DNA of 64,000 bases from Arthrobacter globiformis (GCF_030815865.1 NZ_JAUSXI010000001.1:3658001-3722000); one strand, 5' to 3'. Positions 8,755 to 17,931 are shown, counted from the stretch's first letter. The notes: generated by a model from the sequence alone, not told the origin. Numbers and translations are program-made.

Positions 8755-8891
8755 GGGACCTCGGCAGTCAGGGGACCTGCCAGCTGGGGGTCCGGCAGCT
8801 GTCGCGTCGGTCGGCTGTCGCGTCCCTCAGCCCGCGGATCGGCCGGGGGTTTCCCTGCCCTGAATCCCCCGCCGGAACGCCGTCGAATACC

Positions 8892-8911
8892 CCGGCTCCC
8901 GCCGGAGCCGG
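8892..8911. repeat. 8-bp stem-loop upstream of the phosphoribosyltransferase
   Basis: CCGGCTCC and GGAGCCGG pair across a 4-base loop, ahead of the TAGGCT box at 8918. It may end the hydrolase transcript or act at the next promoter. Confidence 0.4.
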
Positions 8912-8917
8912 CGGGCG

Positions 8918-8923
8918 TAGGCT
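8918..8923 (+). promoter_or_regulatory. -10 box TAGGCT of the phosphoribosyltransferase gene
   Basis: TAGGCT fits the actinobacterial TANNNT -10 pattern and lies 33 bases before the ATG, leaving room for the AAGAGGA ribosome binding site at about 8945-8951. No clear -35 is visible. Confidence 0.5.
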
Positions 8924-8956
8924 GGACTTTGGGGGGAGACACCGGAAGAGGAACCC

Positions 8957-9610
8957 ATGGGCATGGTTTTTGAGGACCGGGAAGACGCAGGACGGCAGCT
9001 TGCGGCCGCCCTTCCGCAATTCCGCGAGCGCCCGGACACCCTGGTGCTTGGCCTGGCCCGGGGCGGCATCCCGGTGGCCGCCGCCGCGGCCGGGGTCCTG
9101 CACCTGCCCTTCGGTGCCCTGCTGGTCCGCAAGCTTGGCATCCCGGGCCATGACGAGACTGCATACGGCGCGCTCGCATACTCAGGCGGAAGGATCGTCC
9201 GCCTTCTCAACAGGCCCCTCGTGGAGCGGATTTTGGACGACGGCGTGCGGCAGGAGTGGCTCGACCAGGTGGAGCACCGGGAGCGGACCGAACTGATGCG
9301 CCGCGCCGACAGCTATCCGGCTGTGCACCCCGACGTGAACGGCAAGACGGCCCTGCTCGTGGACGACGGCCTGGCGACAGGGGCCACCATGCGGGCGGCC
9401 GTCGAGGCGGTACGGATGGCCGGCGCTGCATCGGTAGTGGCCGCCGCGCCCGTCGGTTCAATCGAGGCGGAAAAGTCGTTGTCCCGGGTCTGCAATGTCC
9501 TGTGTCTCCACCTGCCCGGAAGATTCCGGGCAGTGGGAGCCTTTTACCGGCACTTTGAGCAACTGAGGGACGAGGACGCCATTGCCCTGCTGCACGGCGC
9601 CCGCATCTAG
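8957..9610 (+). CDS. Phosphoribosyltransferase family protein
   Basis: 217 residues. The PRPP-binding motif TALLVDDGLATGATM is intact near residues 135-149, preceded by the LARGGIPVAAAAA loop and a VRKLGIPGHDETAYGA segment typical of the stand-alone PRTases often annotated in stress or dormancy clusters. The base substrate is unknown; this group is not a classical purine or pyrimidine salvage enzyme. A good SD (AAGAGGA) precedes the ATG. The stop overlaps the stop of the convergent MHS transporter by 3 bases. Confidence 0.85.
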   Translation: MGMVFEDREDAGRQLAAALPQFRERPDTLVLGLARGGIPVAAAAAGVLHLPFGALLVRKLGIPGHDETAYGALAYSGGRIVRLLNRPLVERILDDGVRQEWLDQVEHRERTELMRRADSYPAVHPDVNGKTALLVDDGLATGATMRAAVEAVRMAGAASVVAAAPVGSIEAEKSLSRVCNVLCLHLPGRFRAVGAFYRHFEQLRDEDAIALLHGARI

Positions 9611-10938
9611 TGCCGGCTCACACCGAGGGGCCGGCCCCTCGTTTCCTTCGCCAGTATCACGCCGATGGCTGAGATGACGCACAGAACCATGATGTAAATG
9701 CCGATGGAGCCAGTCCACTTGGTGCTCTGCAGGAGCGACTCGGCGATGGTGGCGGCAAACGCGCCGCCCAGGATGGCGCCGAATGCGTAGCCGATCGAGA
9801 TCCCCGAGTACCGCACGTTGGCGGGGAACATCTCCGCGTACATGGCCGACATGGGGCCATAGGACAGGCCAAGGCCCACCGTAAGGACAAACAGCGCCAC
9901 GCCGTAGAGCACGATGTCCTTCGTGTCGATGAGGGCGAACATCGGGATCATCCAGGCGAAGACGATCGCGTAGCCGGTCAGGAAGGTCTTGACCCGGCCG
10001 ATCCTGTCCGAGAGCCAGCCGCCCACCAGGGTGAAGATCAGCCAGCCGAAGGATGCCAGCGTGGTGGCCAGCAGAATCTGCGGCGTGGGCATTTTCAGTG
10101 TCCTGGTGGCGTAGGCGATGAAGAAGGCAATCAGGAGGTAGCCTGCCGCGTTGTTGCCGATGAAGATCAGGGTGGAGTGCAGTACCGCCTTCTTGTGATG
10201 GCGGATGAGCTCGCCGAGGGGCGCCTTGCTTTCGGCCTTGCGCGCGGCCATTTCCTTGAAGACCGGGCTTTCGCCTACTGCACGGCGGATCAGGTAGCCC
10301 ACCACGATCAGCACAATGGAGAGCAGGAAGGGAACGCGCCAGCCCCAGGAGGCGAAGTCTTCCCTCGACATTCCGGTGTTCAGGAAGAACAGCAGCCCCG
10401 TGGCCAGAATCATGCCGACGGGAACACCGATCTGCGGGTAGGCGCCGAACAGCCCCCTCTTGTGCAGCGGCGCGTGCTCCACAGCCATGAGGGCGGCCCC
10501 GCCCCATTCTCCGCCGGCGGAGAAGCCCTGCAGCACACGGAGGAAGATCAGCAGGATTGGAGCCCAGGCGCCGATTTGGGCGTACGTCGGCAGCATGCCA
10601 ATCAGTGCCGTTGCGGCACCCATCATGATGAGGGTGAACACCAGCATTGCCTTGCGGCCCAGGCGGTCGCCCAGGTGTCCGGCAACGATAGCGCCGAGCG
10701 GGCGGAACAGGAAGCTAATGCCGATCAGGGCGAAGGAAAGGATTTGCGCCAGTCCCGGGTTGGATTCGTTGAGCGGGGCGAGGAACAGCGGGGACAGCAG
10801 CGTTGCCGTCAGCTGGGCGAAGATGAAGAAGTCGTACCACTCGATTGTGGTGCCCACCAGCGTGCCGGCGAGGACTTTGCGTTCCTCACGCTTGCTGCTG
10901 GGGCCAACCTCTGAATCTACGGGTGAAGTTGCGGTCAT
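9607..10938 (-). CDS. MFS transporter, metabolite:H+ symporter (MHS) type
   Basis: 443 residues, 12 membrane helices. The start TLVGTTIEWYDFFIFAQLTA, the loop GHLGDRLGRKAMLVFTL and RVLQGFSAGGEWGGAALMAVE are hallmarks of the ShiA/ProP/citrate MHS family. It probably imports an organic acid, betaine or aromatic acid with protons; the substrate cannot be assigned. It is a single gene facing a promoter region that contains a TetR-like palindrome but no TetR gene nearby. Confidence 0.9.
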   Translation of the reverse strand: MTATSPVDSEVGPSSKREERKVLAGTLVGTTIEWYDFFIFAQLTATLLSPLFLAPLNESNPGLAQILSFALIGISFLFRPLGAIVAGHLGDRLGRKAMLVFTLIMMGAATALIGMLPTYAQIGAWAPILLIFLRVLQGFSAGGEWGGAALMAVEHAPLHKRGLFGAYPQIGVPVGMILATGLLFFLNTGMSREDFASWGWRVPFLLSIVLIVVGYLIRRAVGESPVFKEMAARKAESKAPLGELIRHHKKAVLHSTLIFIGNNAAGYLLIAFFIAYATRTLKMPTPQILLATTLASFGWLIFTLVGGWLSDRIGRVKTFLTGYAIVFAWMIPMFALIDTKDIVLYGVALFVLTVGLGLSYGPMSAMYAEMFPANVRYSGISIGYAFGAILGGAFAATIAESLLQSTKWTGSIGIYIMVLCVISAIGVILAKETRGRPLGVSRH

Positions 10939-10997
10939 TGAAACTCCGTGGCCGGGGGCAGTGCTACTGCCAAAGTTGATGTGAAGCTATTCGATTT

Positions 10998-11015
10998 ACT
11001 GATCGAACGGTCAGT
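10998..11015. promoter_or_regulatory. TetR-like operator candidate
   Basis: ACTGATCGAACGGTCAGT is a near-palindrome (ACTGA and TCAGT arms, CG..CG core) about 60 bases upstream of the MHS gene. The general form resembles TetR-family sites of the ACCG-NN-CGGT type. The cognate regulator is not in the window. Confidence 0.4.
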
Positions 11016-11224
11016 TAGTGTGAGGATACTACGAAGTGTGATCTGGCGCACCCCTCAGCCGGTCCGGCCAGAAACTAGCGCAGTCGCGCCCTGGCTGGTC
11101 CGCCAGCAGCTCGTCGGCGGGGCCCGCTGCTGGATTGACCATCATCATTGATCCCCAAAAGCGCATCCTTTTTGTCTCTGGCGCACCGTGCCGCAGTCAC
11201 TCTAAAACTGTCTGCAGCCAAGCT

Positions 11225-11259
11225 GTTCTATAGTTGAACCGGCAATTCCTATGTAGAAC
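11225..11259. promoter_or_regulatory. IclR operator candidate
   Basis: GTTCTATAGTTGAAC (11225-11239) is a 15-base interrupted palindrome, and a further TAGAAC half-site sits at 11254-11259, mirroring the first GTTCTA. IclR regulators commonly bind 13-17-base palindromes in their own divergent promoters, so autoregulation is a reasonable inference. Confidence 0.4.
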
Positions 11260-11330
11260 GGTTGCTAAGGTGACAGGCTGCATTAGCTCCCTTGGCTAGC
11301 CGCCCCGCTTACATGCCTAGGATGGACAGC

Positions 11331-12062
11331 ATGACTCCCAACGCCGGTGCCGCAGCGCAGGTTGCGCCCGCCCAGACCTCCCCATCGCAGACCCTCTCCC
11401 GGGGCATCCGCGCATTGGAGATCCTTGCCGAAGCCGACCGCCCGCTGACCATCGCCGAGCTTGCGGAGGCCATGGGCGTACACCGCTCCGTGGCCTACCG
11501 GATTCTGCGGACCCTTGAGGACCACTCCCTGCTGGTGCGCGACGACGCCGGCCGGGTCCAGCCGGGCCCCGGCCTCGCGGTGCTGGCCCGCGGGGTTTCG
11601 CGGAACCTCCAGACCGCCGCCCTGCCGGAACTGACCCAGCTGGCCAATACGCTCAACATGACGGCCTTCGTGGCGGTGTGGGACCACCAGGACTGTGTGA
11701 CGCTTGTGACGGTGGAACCCCGACATTCAGCGGCTACGGTGCTCCTCCCGGGATCGCGCCATCCAATCAGTACGGGCGCGCCCGGCATCGCCATCCAGTC
11801 TGCGCTGTCCGAACACGAGTGGAACCGCCTCGCTCCCGGGACGCCCTACCGCCCCGAGGCTGCCGAAGCGCGCCGCCGCGGTTACTCGGCCAGCCATGAC
11901 GAAGTCATCGCCGGGGTTTCCTCGCTTGCTGCGCCGGTCCGTGTGCCCGGCGGACGCCCGGCGGCTGTCGCCGTCGTCTACATCCGCTCATCGCAGGATC
12001 CGGCCGAGGTGGCCGCTGCCCTGACCGCCAGCGCGGCCCGAATCGAAGGTCAGCTCGCCTGA
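11331..12062 (+). CDS. IclR-family transcriptional regulator
   Basis: 243 residues from the ATG at 11331, which has AGGA about 9 bases ahead; the frame is open from a TTG at 11292. An N-terminal winged helix-turn-helix (RGIRALEILAEADRPLTIAE, then MGVHRSVAYRILRTLEDHSL) is followed by an IclR effector domain (GSRHPISTGAPGIAIQSAL, RRRGYSASHDEVIAGVSSLA). It probably controls a nearby catabolic or transport gene; the divergent MHS carrier is the obvious candidate (inference). The 3' end overlaps the convergent MFS gene by 13 bases. Confidence 0.9.
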   Translation: MTPNAGAAAQVAPAQTSPSQTLSRGIRALEILAEADRPLTIAELAEAMGVHRSVAYRILRTLEDHSLLVRDDAGRVQPGPGLAVLARGVSRNLQTAALPELTQLANTLNMTAFVAVWDHQDCVTLVTVEPRHSAATVLLPGSRHPISTGAPGIAIQSALSEHEWNRLAPGTPYRPEAAEARRRGYSASHDEVIAGVSSLAAPVRVPGGRPAAVAVVYIRSSQDPAEVAAALTASAARIEGQLA

Positions 12063-13429
12063 GCTGACCGCTTCCGGGAACGGACGACGACGGCGGCCGC
12101 CGCCCCGAGAGCGAACAGCGCCGCCGCGGCGGCTGCCGAGACGAGGAAGGCGGCGTGGTGGCCCCCGTCCTGTGCCAACTGGCCGCCGATGGACGAACCT
12201 AGCGCGGTGCCGGCGACGATGCCGCTGGCGAGCGCCGTCATCACAGTGGCCAGCCGGCCCGCCGGCGCCACGAGCCCGCCAATGGCAAACACTGTAACCA
12301 TGACCGGACCCACCGGCAGGCCCAGTGCAAGCAGTACCAGCACCATGCCCCAGCCGTCGGCTGGAAGGAACAACAGGGCAGACAGCCCGGCCATGGCTGC
12401 CGCCCCGGTCACCCAGCGGGCAGTCACGGGGAATCCGGCCGGCCAGTATGCCACCGAGATCGCGGCCGCGGCCGAGCTGATCCCCATGACGGCGTACAGG
12501 AGCCCGGCCGCCTCTGACGTTGCGAAACCGGCGGCAAACGCGCTCAAGGCTGCCTGCGTGGAGCCGAAAAACGTGCCCATACAGACCATGGCCAGGACGG
12601 GAAGTGCCACGGCGGCCAGACCGGCAAGACGGGCGCCGGACCGGGTTTCGGCATTTCCCCTCGCGGCATTTCCCCTAACTGGGCGGCTGCCGGCGTGGGT
12701 ACTGACGGCAGCCCGCCGCGGAACGGCCGTATGGGTACGGTGGACGGCGAAGGCCGGAACGAGCGTGAGGGTGAGCGCGGCGGCCAGGGCCAGCGGCAGC
12801 CACGGTGCTACCAGGCTGGCGAGGACGCCCACGAGGGCCGGACCCAGCACGAACGTCAGTTCGTCGGCTGTGCTCTCATAGGACAGCGCGACGTCCAGAT
12901 CGGTGCTGTCCCCCGCCCGCCGGGTTTCGGCTGTGAGCGCCATCCACCGGACGCGGGCCAGCGGGCCGACCTGGGGGCAGCTGAGGCCTGCCGCCAACGC
13001 GGCCGCGATGACGCCCCGCGCGGCGCCGACGTCGTGCATCCCGGGAATCAGATACGCGGTGGCAATGACGGCAAGTACGGCCACGACGTTCAGGATGGCC
13101 GAGATCAGCAGTACCGGGCGCTGGCCGAGCCGGTCGGCCAGCCAGCCGAGGATCGGCGCGCCCACGGCCGAGCCGATACCGACGGCGCCGGCAGCGGTTC
13201 CGCCCACCGCGTACGAGCCGGTGACCGATGTGGCAAGGGTGAGGGTTCCCAGGGTCAGCATCGCGAGGGGCAGGCGGGCAAACAGGCCCACGGGCAGGAA
13301 TCCCCTGCCCGCCAGAGCCGGCAGGCGCGCAAAACGGCCGCCGAACTGCGGGGCGGGCGCCTTGGTGTTGGCGGTCGGGGCGATGGGACGGGGGTCGGCG
13401 GGTGGTTGGGGCGCCGTTGAAGTGCTCAT
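12050..13429 (-). CDS. MFS transporter
   Basis: 459 residues from the ATG at 13429, with 12 hydrophobic segments and the MFS loop GWLADRLGQRPVLL after helix 2. It resembles drug or metabolite exporters of actinobacteria; substrate unknown. A Pro/Ala-rich cytosolic N-terminus (about 40 residues) precedes helix 1. The frame is open further upstream to 13606, but that part is low-complexity arginine-rich sequence without support. The chosen start has only a weak SD, while an excellent GGGAGGAGG sits before an out-of-frame ATG at 13457. Confidence 0.85.
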   Translation of the reverse strand: MSTSTAPQPPADPRPIAPTANTKAPAPQFGGRFARLPALAGRGFLPVGLFARLPLAMLTLGTLTLATSVTGSYAVGGTAAGAVGIGSAVGAPILGWLADRLGQRPVLLISAILNVVAVLAVIATAYLIPGMHDVGAARGVIAAALAAGLSCPQVGPLARVRWMALTAETRRAGDSTDLDVALSYESTADELTFVLGPALVGVLASLVAPWLPLALAAALTLTLVPAFAVHRTHTAVPRRAAVSTHAGSRPVRGNAARGNAETRSGARLAGLAAVALPVLAMVCMGTFFGSTQAALSAFAAGFATSEAAGLLYAVMGISSAAAAISVAYWPAGFPVTARWVTGAAAMAGLSALLFLPADGWGMVLVLLALGLPVGPVMVTVFAIGGLVAPAGRLATVMTALASGIVAGTALGSSIGGQLAQDGGHHAAFLVSAAAAAALFALGAAAAVVVRSRKRSAQAS

Positions 13430-13614
13430 GTATGCGGGCTCGTTCAGTCGTGCGCATCGTCCCTCCTCCCGTGCGCTGAACCCGGTAACAGTCCTATGGT
13501 ACTGGACACGTAATACGGCACGCGGAGGTCCCACGGCGGGACGCCCGGTGGGCGGAAACCCGGCCCGAAGTGATACCGCCCGTGATGCCCGTCTGGCGGC
13601 GTGCATCGCCGGGT

Positions 13615-16600
13615 TCAGGCCGTTACGAGCGCATCAACGATGTGCACCGTGGAGCCGTTGCGCTGCTTCACCACCTGGAGCTGGCTGCCGATGCGCTGCT
13701 TCATCTCCCCCACGTGGCTCACCAGGCCGACCACGCGGCCGCCGTCACGCAGGCCCTCCAGTGCATCCATAACCTGCTCCAGTGCCTGCTCGTCGAGGCT
13801 GCCGAAGCCCTCGTCAACGAACAGGGTTTCAATGTCGACACCGCCGGCCTCCTGCTGCACCACGTCCGCTAGGCCCAGGGCAAGCGACAGCGAGGCCATG
13901 AAGGATTCCCCGCCGGAGAGCGTCGAGGTGTCGCGGCGGCGGCCGGTCCATTCGTCCACCACTTCCAGCCCCAGCCCGGATTTGGCGTTCCGGGCCGCCC
14001 TCGCGTCCGAGTGCTGCAGCGTGTAGCGGCCGTCGCTCATGGCGACAAGCCTTTCCGATGCGGCAATGGCAACCTGCTCGAGCCGTGCCGCCAGGACATA
14101 CGCGTTCAGGCTCATGCGGTAGCTGTTGTCGCCGGAACCGCGGGCCGCTTCGGCGAGGCCTTTCAGGACTTCGGCGCGTTCCCGGGGCTCCCGGCCGGAT
14201 TCAGCGAGTTCCCCATACTCCGCACGGAGGCGTCCCAGGGTCTTGGCGCCCTGCCGCGCCATGCCCGCCGCCAATTCGATGTCCCTTGCTGCTTGGGCGG
14301 CCTGTTCGGCTTCGGTGCGCAGCAGGTCCAGGTCCGCTGGCGTGGTCGCGGACCCACTTTCGTGTTCCCTGGCTGTTTGTTCCTTTGCTGCGACAACGAG
14401 CTCTTCACTGGCGAACAGTTCCTCCAGCCGCGCTTCCTCGTCCCGCCCGGCCTGGACGGCCGACTCCAGCCTCGCCGCCTCCGGGGCCGGCAGGAGAGCC
14501 AGGCGTGCGTCAGCGGCGGACTCAAATCCGGCCTCGGGAAGTGCGTGGTCCAGCTGGGTCCGCGCCTCAGCAAGGCGGGCCGCGGCGTGATCCAGCTGCG
14601 CGCGGGCAGCATCAGCCTGTTCCAGGATGTCGACAACCTGCCCGATGGCGTCGCTGCGGAGGCCGAGGCTGGCGTGGCCGGCACGAAGCGCTTCGAGCGA
14701 CGATTCCAGGGCGGCGGACTGCCGTTCGATTTCGGTCAGGGCGGATTCTGTTTGCGCCAACTGCGACAGCATGTCCACCCGCACCTGCTCCGTGGTGTCG
14801 ATGCGCTCAGCAAGTTCCTCCTGCCGGCTCCTGCTGGCTGCCAGTTCCGCTACGGCCGCTGCCGCCTCGGCAGCAGCTTCCCGGGCGGCCTGGGCGGCTT
14901 CCTCCGCTTCGGCGGGATCGGTGTCACCGCCTTGGCCGGCGAGAACGGCGACCAGCTGCCTGGCCTCGGAGAGCTCCGCGTCCAGTGCAGACAGCGCCCT
15001 CTCGGCCGCCTCGCTGCGCTCCTTGGCTCGTTCCTCTTTCTCGGCAAGCCCCAGGACGGAGTCCCCGGCGGGAACCGGCTCGGGGTGCTCCGGGCTGCCG
15101 CAGACGGGACAGGGCGCGCCGCGTTCCAGGTGCGAAGCCAATTCGGCCGCCGCATTGGACAGGCGTTCCTCGCGGACGTCCAGCCATTGCCGGCGCAGTT
15201 CCTGGTGGTGTTCCCGGCCTTTGAGGTGCCGCTCGGTGACGGCAGCGCACCCGGCCGCAGCAATTCCGTAACGCCTGACAACGTCCACCAGCTCGTCGGC
15301 GGCGGCCGCTTCCTTGGTGCGCAGCACGGATTCCCCTGCCAGCTGTTCAAGCGGCTGAAGGGCTGCACGCAGGGCCTCCATCTCGGTGCGGAGGGAAAGC
15401 AGCCGGACGGCGTGGTCATCTCCGGCACGGGTGAGTTCCTGCCGCCGCTTCGCAAGCCCGGCGGCCCGTGCGTGCAGGCCACCCAGCCGGTCCTCATCGG
15501 CAAGGCGTTCGCCGATCACAGCGGCCAGCGCCCGCAGCCGCGAAAGCTCCCTGGCCACGTCGACGGCGCTGTGTTCAATTACGGCGCCGTGTTCTGCAGT
15601 GCCGTGTTCTGCAGTGCTGTGTTCCATAACTGCCAGTTCGGAGCTGGAGCTCGCTGCCTCCCGCACGCCGGCAGAGGCGAGGTCGAAGGCTCTTTCCGCC
15701 CGGGCAAACAAGGACTCGGCGGCGGTCACGGCCTTCAGCTGGCCGCCTAGGAGCTCGGCCTTCCGGTGCAGGTCAAGCGCGGCTCCGGCGCTGGTCAGTC
15801 CAGGGGCGGCGGCCTCTGCATCTGCCCTCCGGCGCAGGGCAGCAGCAAGCTTCAGGCGCCTTCCCTCCCTTGCCAGCTCCGCTTCGAGCCGCTCCGTGCA
15901 CCCGCGGCGCTGCTCCTCGGCGGATTCTGCCTCCCCGGCCAGGGCCGAGGCACGCTCCGAGGCTGCAGACTCCAGCCATGACAGGAGTTCGCGACCGCCG
16001 GCAGATTCCGGCGACGCATCGGGGTCGACTTCGAGAGCCGTGGCCTCCGCCCTGGCCCTCGCCACCAGCAGGCCCAGCCTGCCCTCAAGATCGGCTACTT
16101 CACTTACGGCCCCGGCGGCCTGTAACGCAAGCTCCCGCTCCACTGCCTCGAACCGTTCGGTCCCGAAGAGCTTCTGCAGCAGTTCGAGGCGGTCAGAAGC
16201 CTTGGACCGGAGGAACGCGGCGAAGTCCCCCTGGGGGAGCAAAACCACGCGGGTAAACTGCTCCCGGTCCATGCCGAGGAGCGCGGTGATCTCCGCCCCG
16301 GCTTCGTCGTTCCGGCCGGACTTTTCCACCCACGCACCTGCCACCCGTTCGCGCAGCAGCGTCTTGGCCTGCTGGGTGGTGAACCCGTTCCGTCCGCGGG
16401 CGCTGGGCTTGTCCCAGGCCGGCGAGCGGGAAACCTCAAAACGCCTGCCCCGGGCCGTGAATTCGCAGGTCACGCGGGGTTCGGCAGCCGAGTCCGCGTG
16501 GTCGCTGCGCAGCCTCTTGCCGTCCTGCCGCGCGCCCGGCACGGACCCGTAGAGGGCGTAGCAAATGGCATCCAGCACGCTGGTCTTGCCGGCGCCGGTG

Positions 16601-16707
16601 GGCCCGTTAAGCAGGAACAGCCCGTGGGCGCTCAGCCGGTCAAAATCGATTTCCTCGGTTCCGGCAAACGGCCCGAACGCAGTGATTTCCAGACGGTGGA
16701 TCCTCAC
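13615..16707 (-). CDS. sbcC: Exonuclease subunit SbcC (SMC-like ATPase)
   Basis: 1030 residues. Partner of SbcD in the Mre11-Rad50-type nuclease that cleaves hairpins and double-strand ends. Walker A is NGPTGAGKTSVLDAICYALY (about residue 35), the Q-loop region is LPQGDFAAFL, and the C-terminal signature LSGGESFMASLSLALG and Walker B ETLFVDEGFGSLD are intact. Long Ala/Glu coiled coils flank a zinc hook CPVCG near residue 531. A 15-base tandem repeat in one coiled-coil arm encodes EHS/AEHGT-like pentapeptides. The ATG overlaps the sbcD stop by 4 bases. Confidence 0.95.
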   Translation of the reverse strand: MRIHRLEITAFGPFAGTEEIDFDRLSAHGLFLLNGPTGAGKTSVLDAICYALYGSVPGARQDGKRLRSDHADSAAEPRVTCEFTARGRRFEVSRSPAWDKPSARGRNGFTTQQAKTLLRERVAGAWVEKSGRNDEAGAEITALLGMDREQFTRVVLLPQGDFAAFLRSKASDRLELLQKLFGTERFEAVERELALQAAGAVSEVADLEGRLGLLVARARAEATALEVDPDASPESAGGRELLSWLESAASERASALAGEAESAEEQRRGCTERLEAELAREGRRLKLAAALRRRADAEAAAPGLTSAGAALDLHRKAELLGGQLKAVTAAESLFARAERAFDLASAGVREAASSSSELAVMEHSTAEHGTAEHGAVIEHSAVDVARELSRLRALAAVIGERLADEDRLGGLHARAAGLAKRRQELTRAGDDHAVRLLSLRTEMEALRAALQPLEQLAGESVLRTKEAAAADELVDVVRRYGIAAAGCAAVTERHLKGREHHQELRRQWLDVREERLSNAAAELASHLERGAPCPVCGSPEHPEPVPAGDSVLGLAEKEERAKERSEAAERALSALDAELSEARQLVAVLAGQGGDTDPAEAEEAAQAAREAAAEAAAAVAELAASRSRQEELAERIDTTEQVRVDMLSQLAQTESALTEIERQSAALESSLEALRAGHASLGLRSDAIGQVVDILEQADAARAQLDHAAARLAEARTQLDHALPEAGFESAADARLALLPAPEAARLESAVQAGRDEEARLEELFASEELVVAAKEQTAREHESGSATTPADLDLLRTEAEQAAQAARDIELAAGMARQGAKTLGRLRAEYGELAESGREPRERAEVLKGLAEAARGSGDNSYRMSLNAYVLAARLEQVAIAASERLVAMSDGRYTLQHSDARAARNAKSGLGLEVVDEWTGRRRDTSTLSGGESFMASLSLALGLADVVQQEAGGVDIETLFVDEGFGSLDEQALEQVMDALEGLRDGGRVVGLVSHVGEMKQRIGSQLQVVKQRNGSTVHIVDALVTA
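15568..15630. repeat. 15-bp tandem repeat inside sbcC
   Basis: About four copies of a 15-base unit; two adjacent copies (15586-15600 and 15601-15615) are identical, GCCGTGTTCTGCAGT on the plus strand. They encode repeated MEHST/AEHGT/IEHSA-like pentapeptides in the N-terminal half of the coiled coil and keep the frame. Confidence 0.8.
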
Positions 16708-17882
16708 AGTGATGCCTCCTGCAGACGCACGTTCTCCAAAGCTTCGGTGAGGGCGGCCTGTTCCGCCGTCTCCGGCTCCCGGCCGCGGACGTGTTCGAGG
16801 AATCCGCAGCAGACTGCGAGGTCATCCTCCGCCTCCGCCAGCCGGCTGCTGTAGCTCGCCTGGGAGGCGGCGGGTGCCCCCTCCGGCTCGAAACCGAGGA
16901 CGAGCGTGTCCGGGAACCTGGCCCGCAGCCGCTCCATGGCCTGGGCCGGCCGCTGGGCGTCCGTCAGGGTCACCTGGCAGTAGGCTTGCTCGGCCCAGGC
17001 GTGCCCAGGGGACTCCAGCAGCCCGTCGAGTGTCCCCCGGAGGACGGCAAGTTTCCGCGGCGCCTCCCAGAGGATCTCCTCCACGGCGGTGACCCCGGAC
17101 TCGTCAACGTCAACGAGCCAGCCGCCCTTTTGGTGCTTCGCTTCGGAGAACGAGTAGGCCAGCGGAGAGCCCGAATACCGCACCTCGGCAGAGAGGGACT
17201 GCCGACCGTGCAGATGGCCAAGTGCTGTGTAGCTGAAGCCGCCAAACAGGTCCAGCGGCACGGCGCCCACTCCCCCGATGCTCAGGTCGCGTTCGCTGTC
17301 CGAGCTGATGCCCCCGCTGGCGAAGGTGTGTGCCAGCACCACGGAATGGACCGTCCGGGATTCGCTGCGGGTGGCGACGTCGGCCCTGATGCGTTCCGTG
17401 GCGGCGCGGGTGACTTCGAAGTGGCTGGCGGTGTCCACTCCAAGTTGCTCGGCGACCAGCCGGGGTTCGAGCCAAGGGATGCCGTAAATGGCCAGTACAC
17501 AATCAGTCCCCGTGCCGCCGAGTGGCAGCAGGACGGGGACGTCCAGCTCCTGCAGGCGGGTGCGCAGATGAACGCCGCCCTTCTCCAGAAGCCGGGAGGC
17601 GAAGCCGAGCCGGATGGCGGAGTCGTGGTTTCCGCTGGTCAGCACCACCTGTGCGCCTGCCCCGGTCAACCGGACCAGGGCATCGTCCAAGAGGTTGACG
17701 ACATCGACGCCGGGCAGTGCCCTGTCGTAGACGTCGCCGGCGATCAGCACGACGTCGACGGAGAGTTCCCTGACCCGGGCAACCAGCTGGTCGACGAAGG
17801 CGCGCTGGGCGTCCAGCATGCCGACGCCGTGGAAGGACCGGCCCAGATGCCAGTCGGAAGTGTGCAATAACCGCATATTCAT
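16704..17882 (-). CDS. sbcD: Exonuclease subunit SbcD (Mre11-like)
   Basis: 392 residues. Calcineurin-like metallophosphoesterase motifs occur in order: LLHTSDWHLGRSF, VLIAGDVYDRA, LTSGNHDSAIRLG, VVLAHTFASGG and TALGHLHGRQ, giving the two-metal site of Mre11/SbcD. It forms the nuclease half of SbcCD. An ATG two codons downstream (17876) is an equally possible start. It is the first gene of the sbcD-sbcC pair (ATGA overlap). Confidence 0.95.
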   Translation of the reverse strand: MNMRLLHTSDWHLGRSFHGVGMLDAQRAFVDQLVARVRELSVDVVLIAGDVYDRALPGVDVVNLLDDALVRLTGAGAQVVLTSGNHDSAIRLGFASRLLEKGGVHLRTRLQELDVPVLLPLGGTGTDCVLAIYGIPWLEPRLVAEQLGVDTASHFEVTRAATERIRADVATRSESRTVHSVVLAHTFASGGISSDSERDLSIGGVGAVPLDLFGGFSYTALGHLHGRQSLSAEVRYSGSPLAYSFSEAKHQKGGWLVDVDESGVTAVEEILWEAPRKLAVLRGTLDGLLESPGHAWAEQAYCQVTLTDAQRPAQAMERLRARFPDTLVLGFEPEGAPAASQASYSSRLAEAEDDLAVCCGFLEHVRGREPETAEQAALTEALENVRLQEASL

Positions 17883-17931
17883 AAGCTAGACGCGGGCACC
17901 GACAAAATAGCCGACCCCGCGCCTCGGCGCG

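Larger units (their letters stand above)
10939..11330. other. Intergenic control region between the MHS carrier and the IclR gene
   Basis: A 392-base divergent region without a convincing gene. It holds a TetR-like palindrome at 10998-11015 near the MHS gene and GTTC/GAAC palindromic elements at 11225-11259 near the IclR gene. The 10-mer CTGGCGCACC occurs twice (about 11043 and 11177). Otherwise nothing recognisable. Confidence 0.6.

Noticed and set aside
12876..13457. 193-codon frame overlapping the MFS gene
   Set aside because: The protein is Arg/Pro/Gly-rich, as expected for a shadow frame. Only its strong SD is notable, so it is reported as a finding, not a gene.
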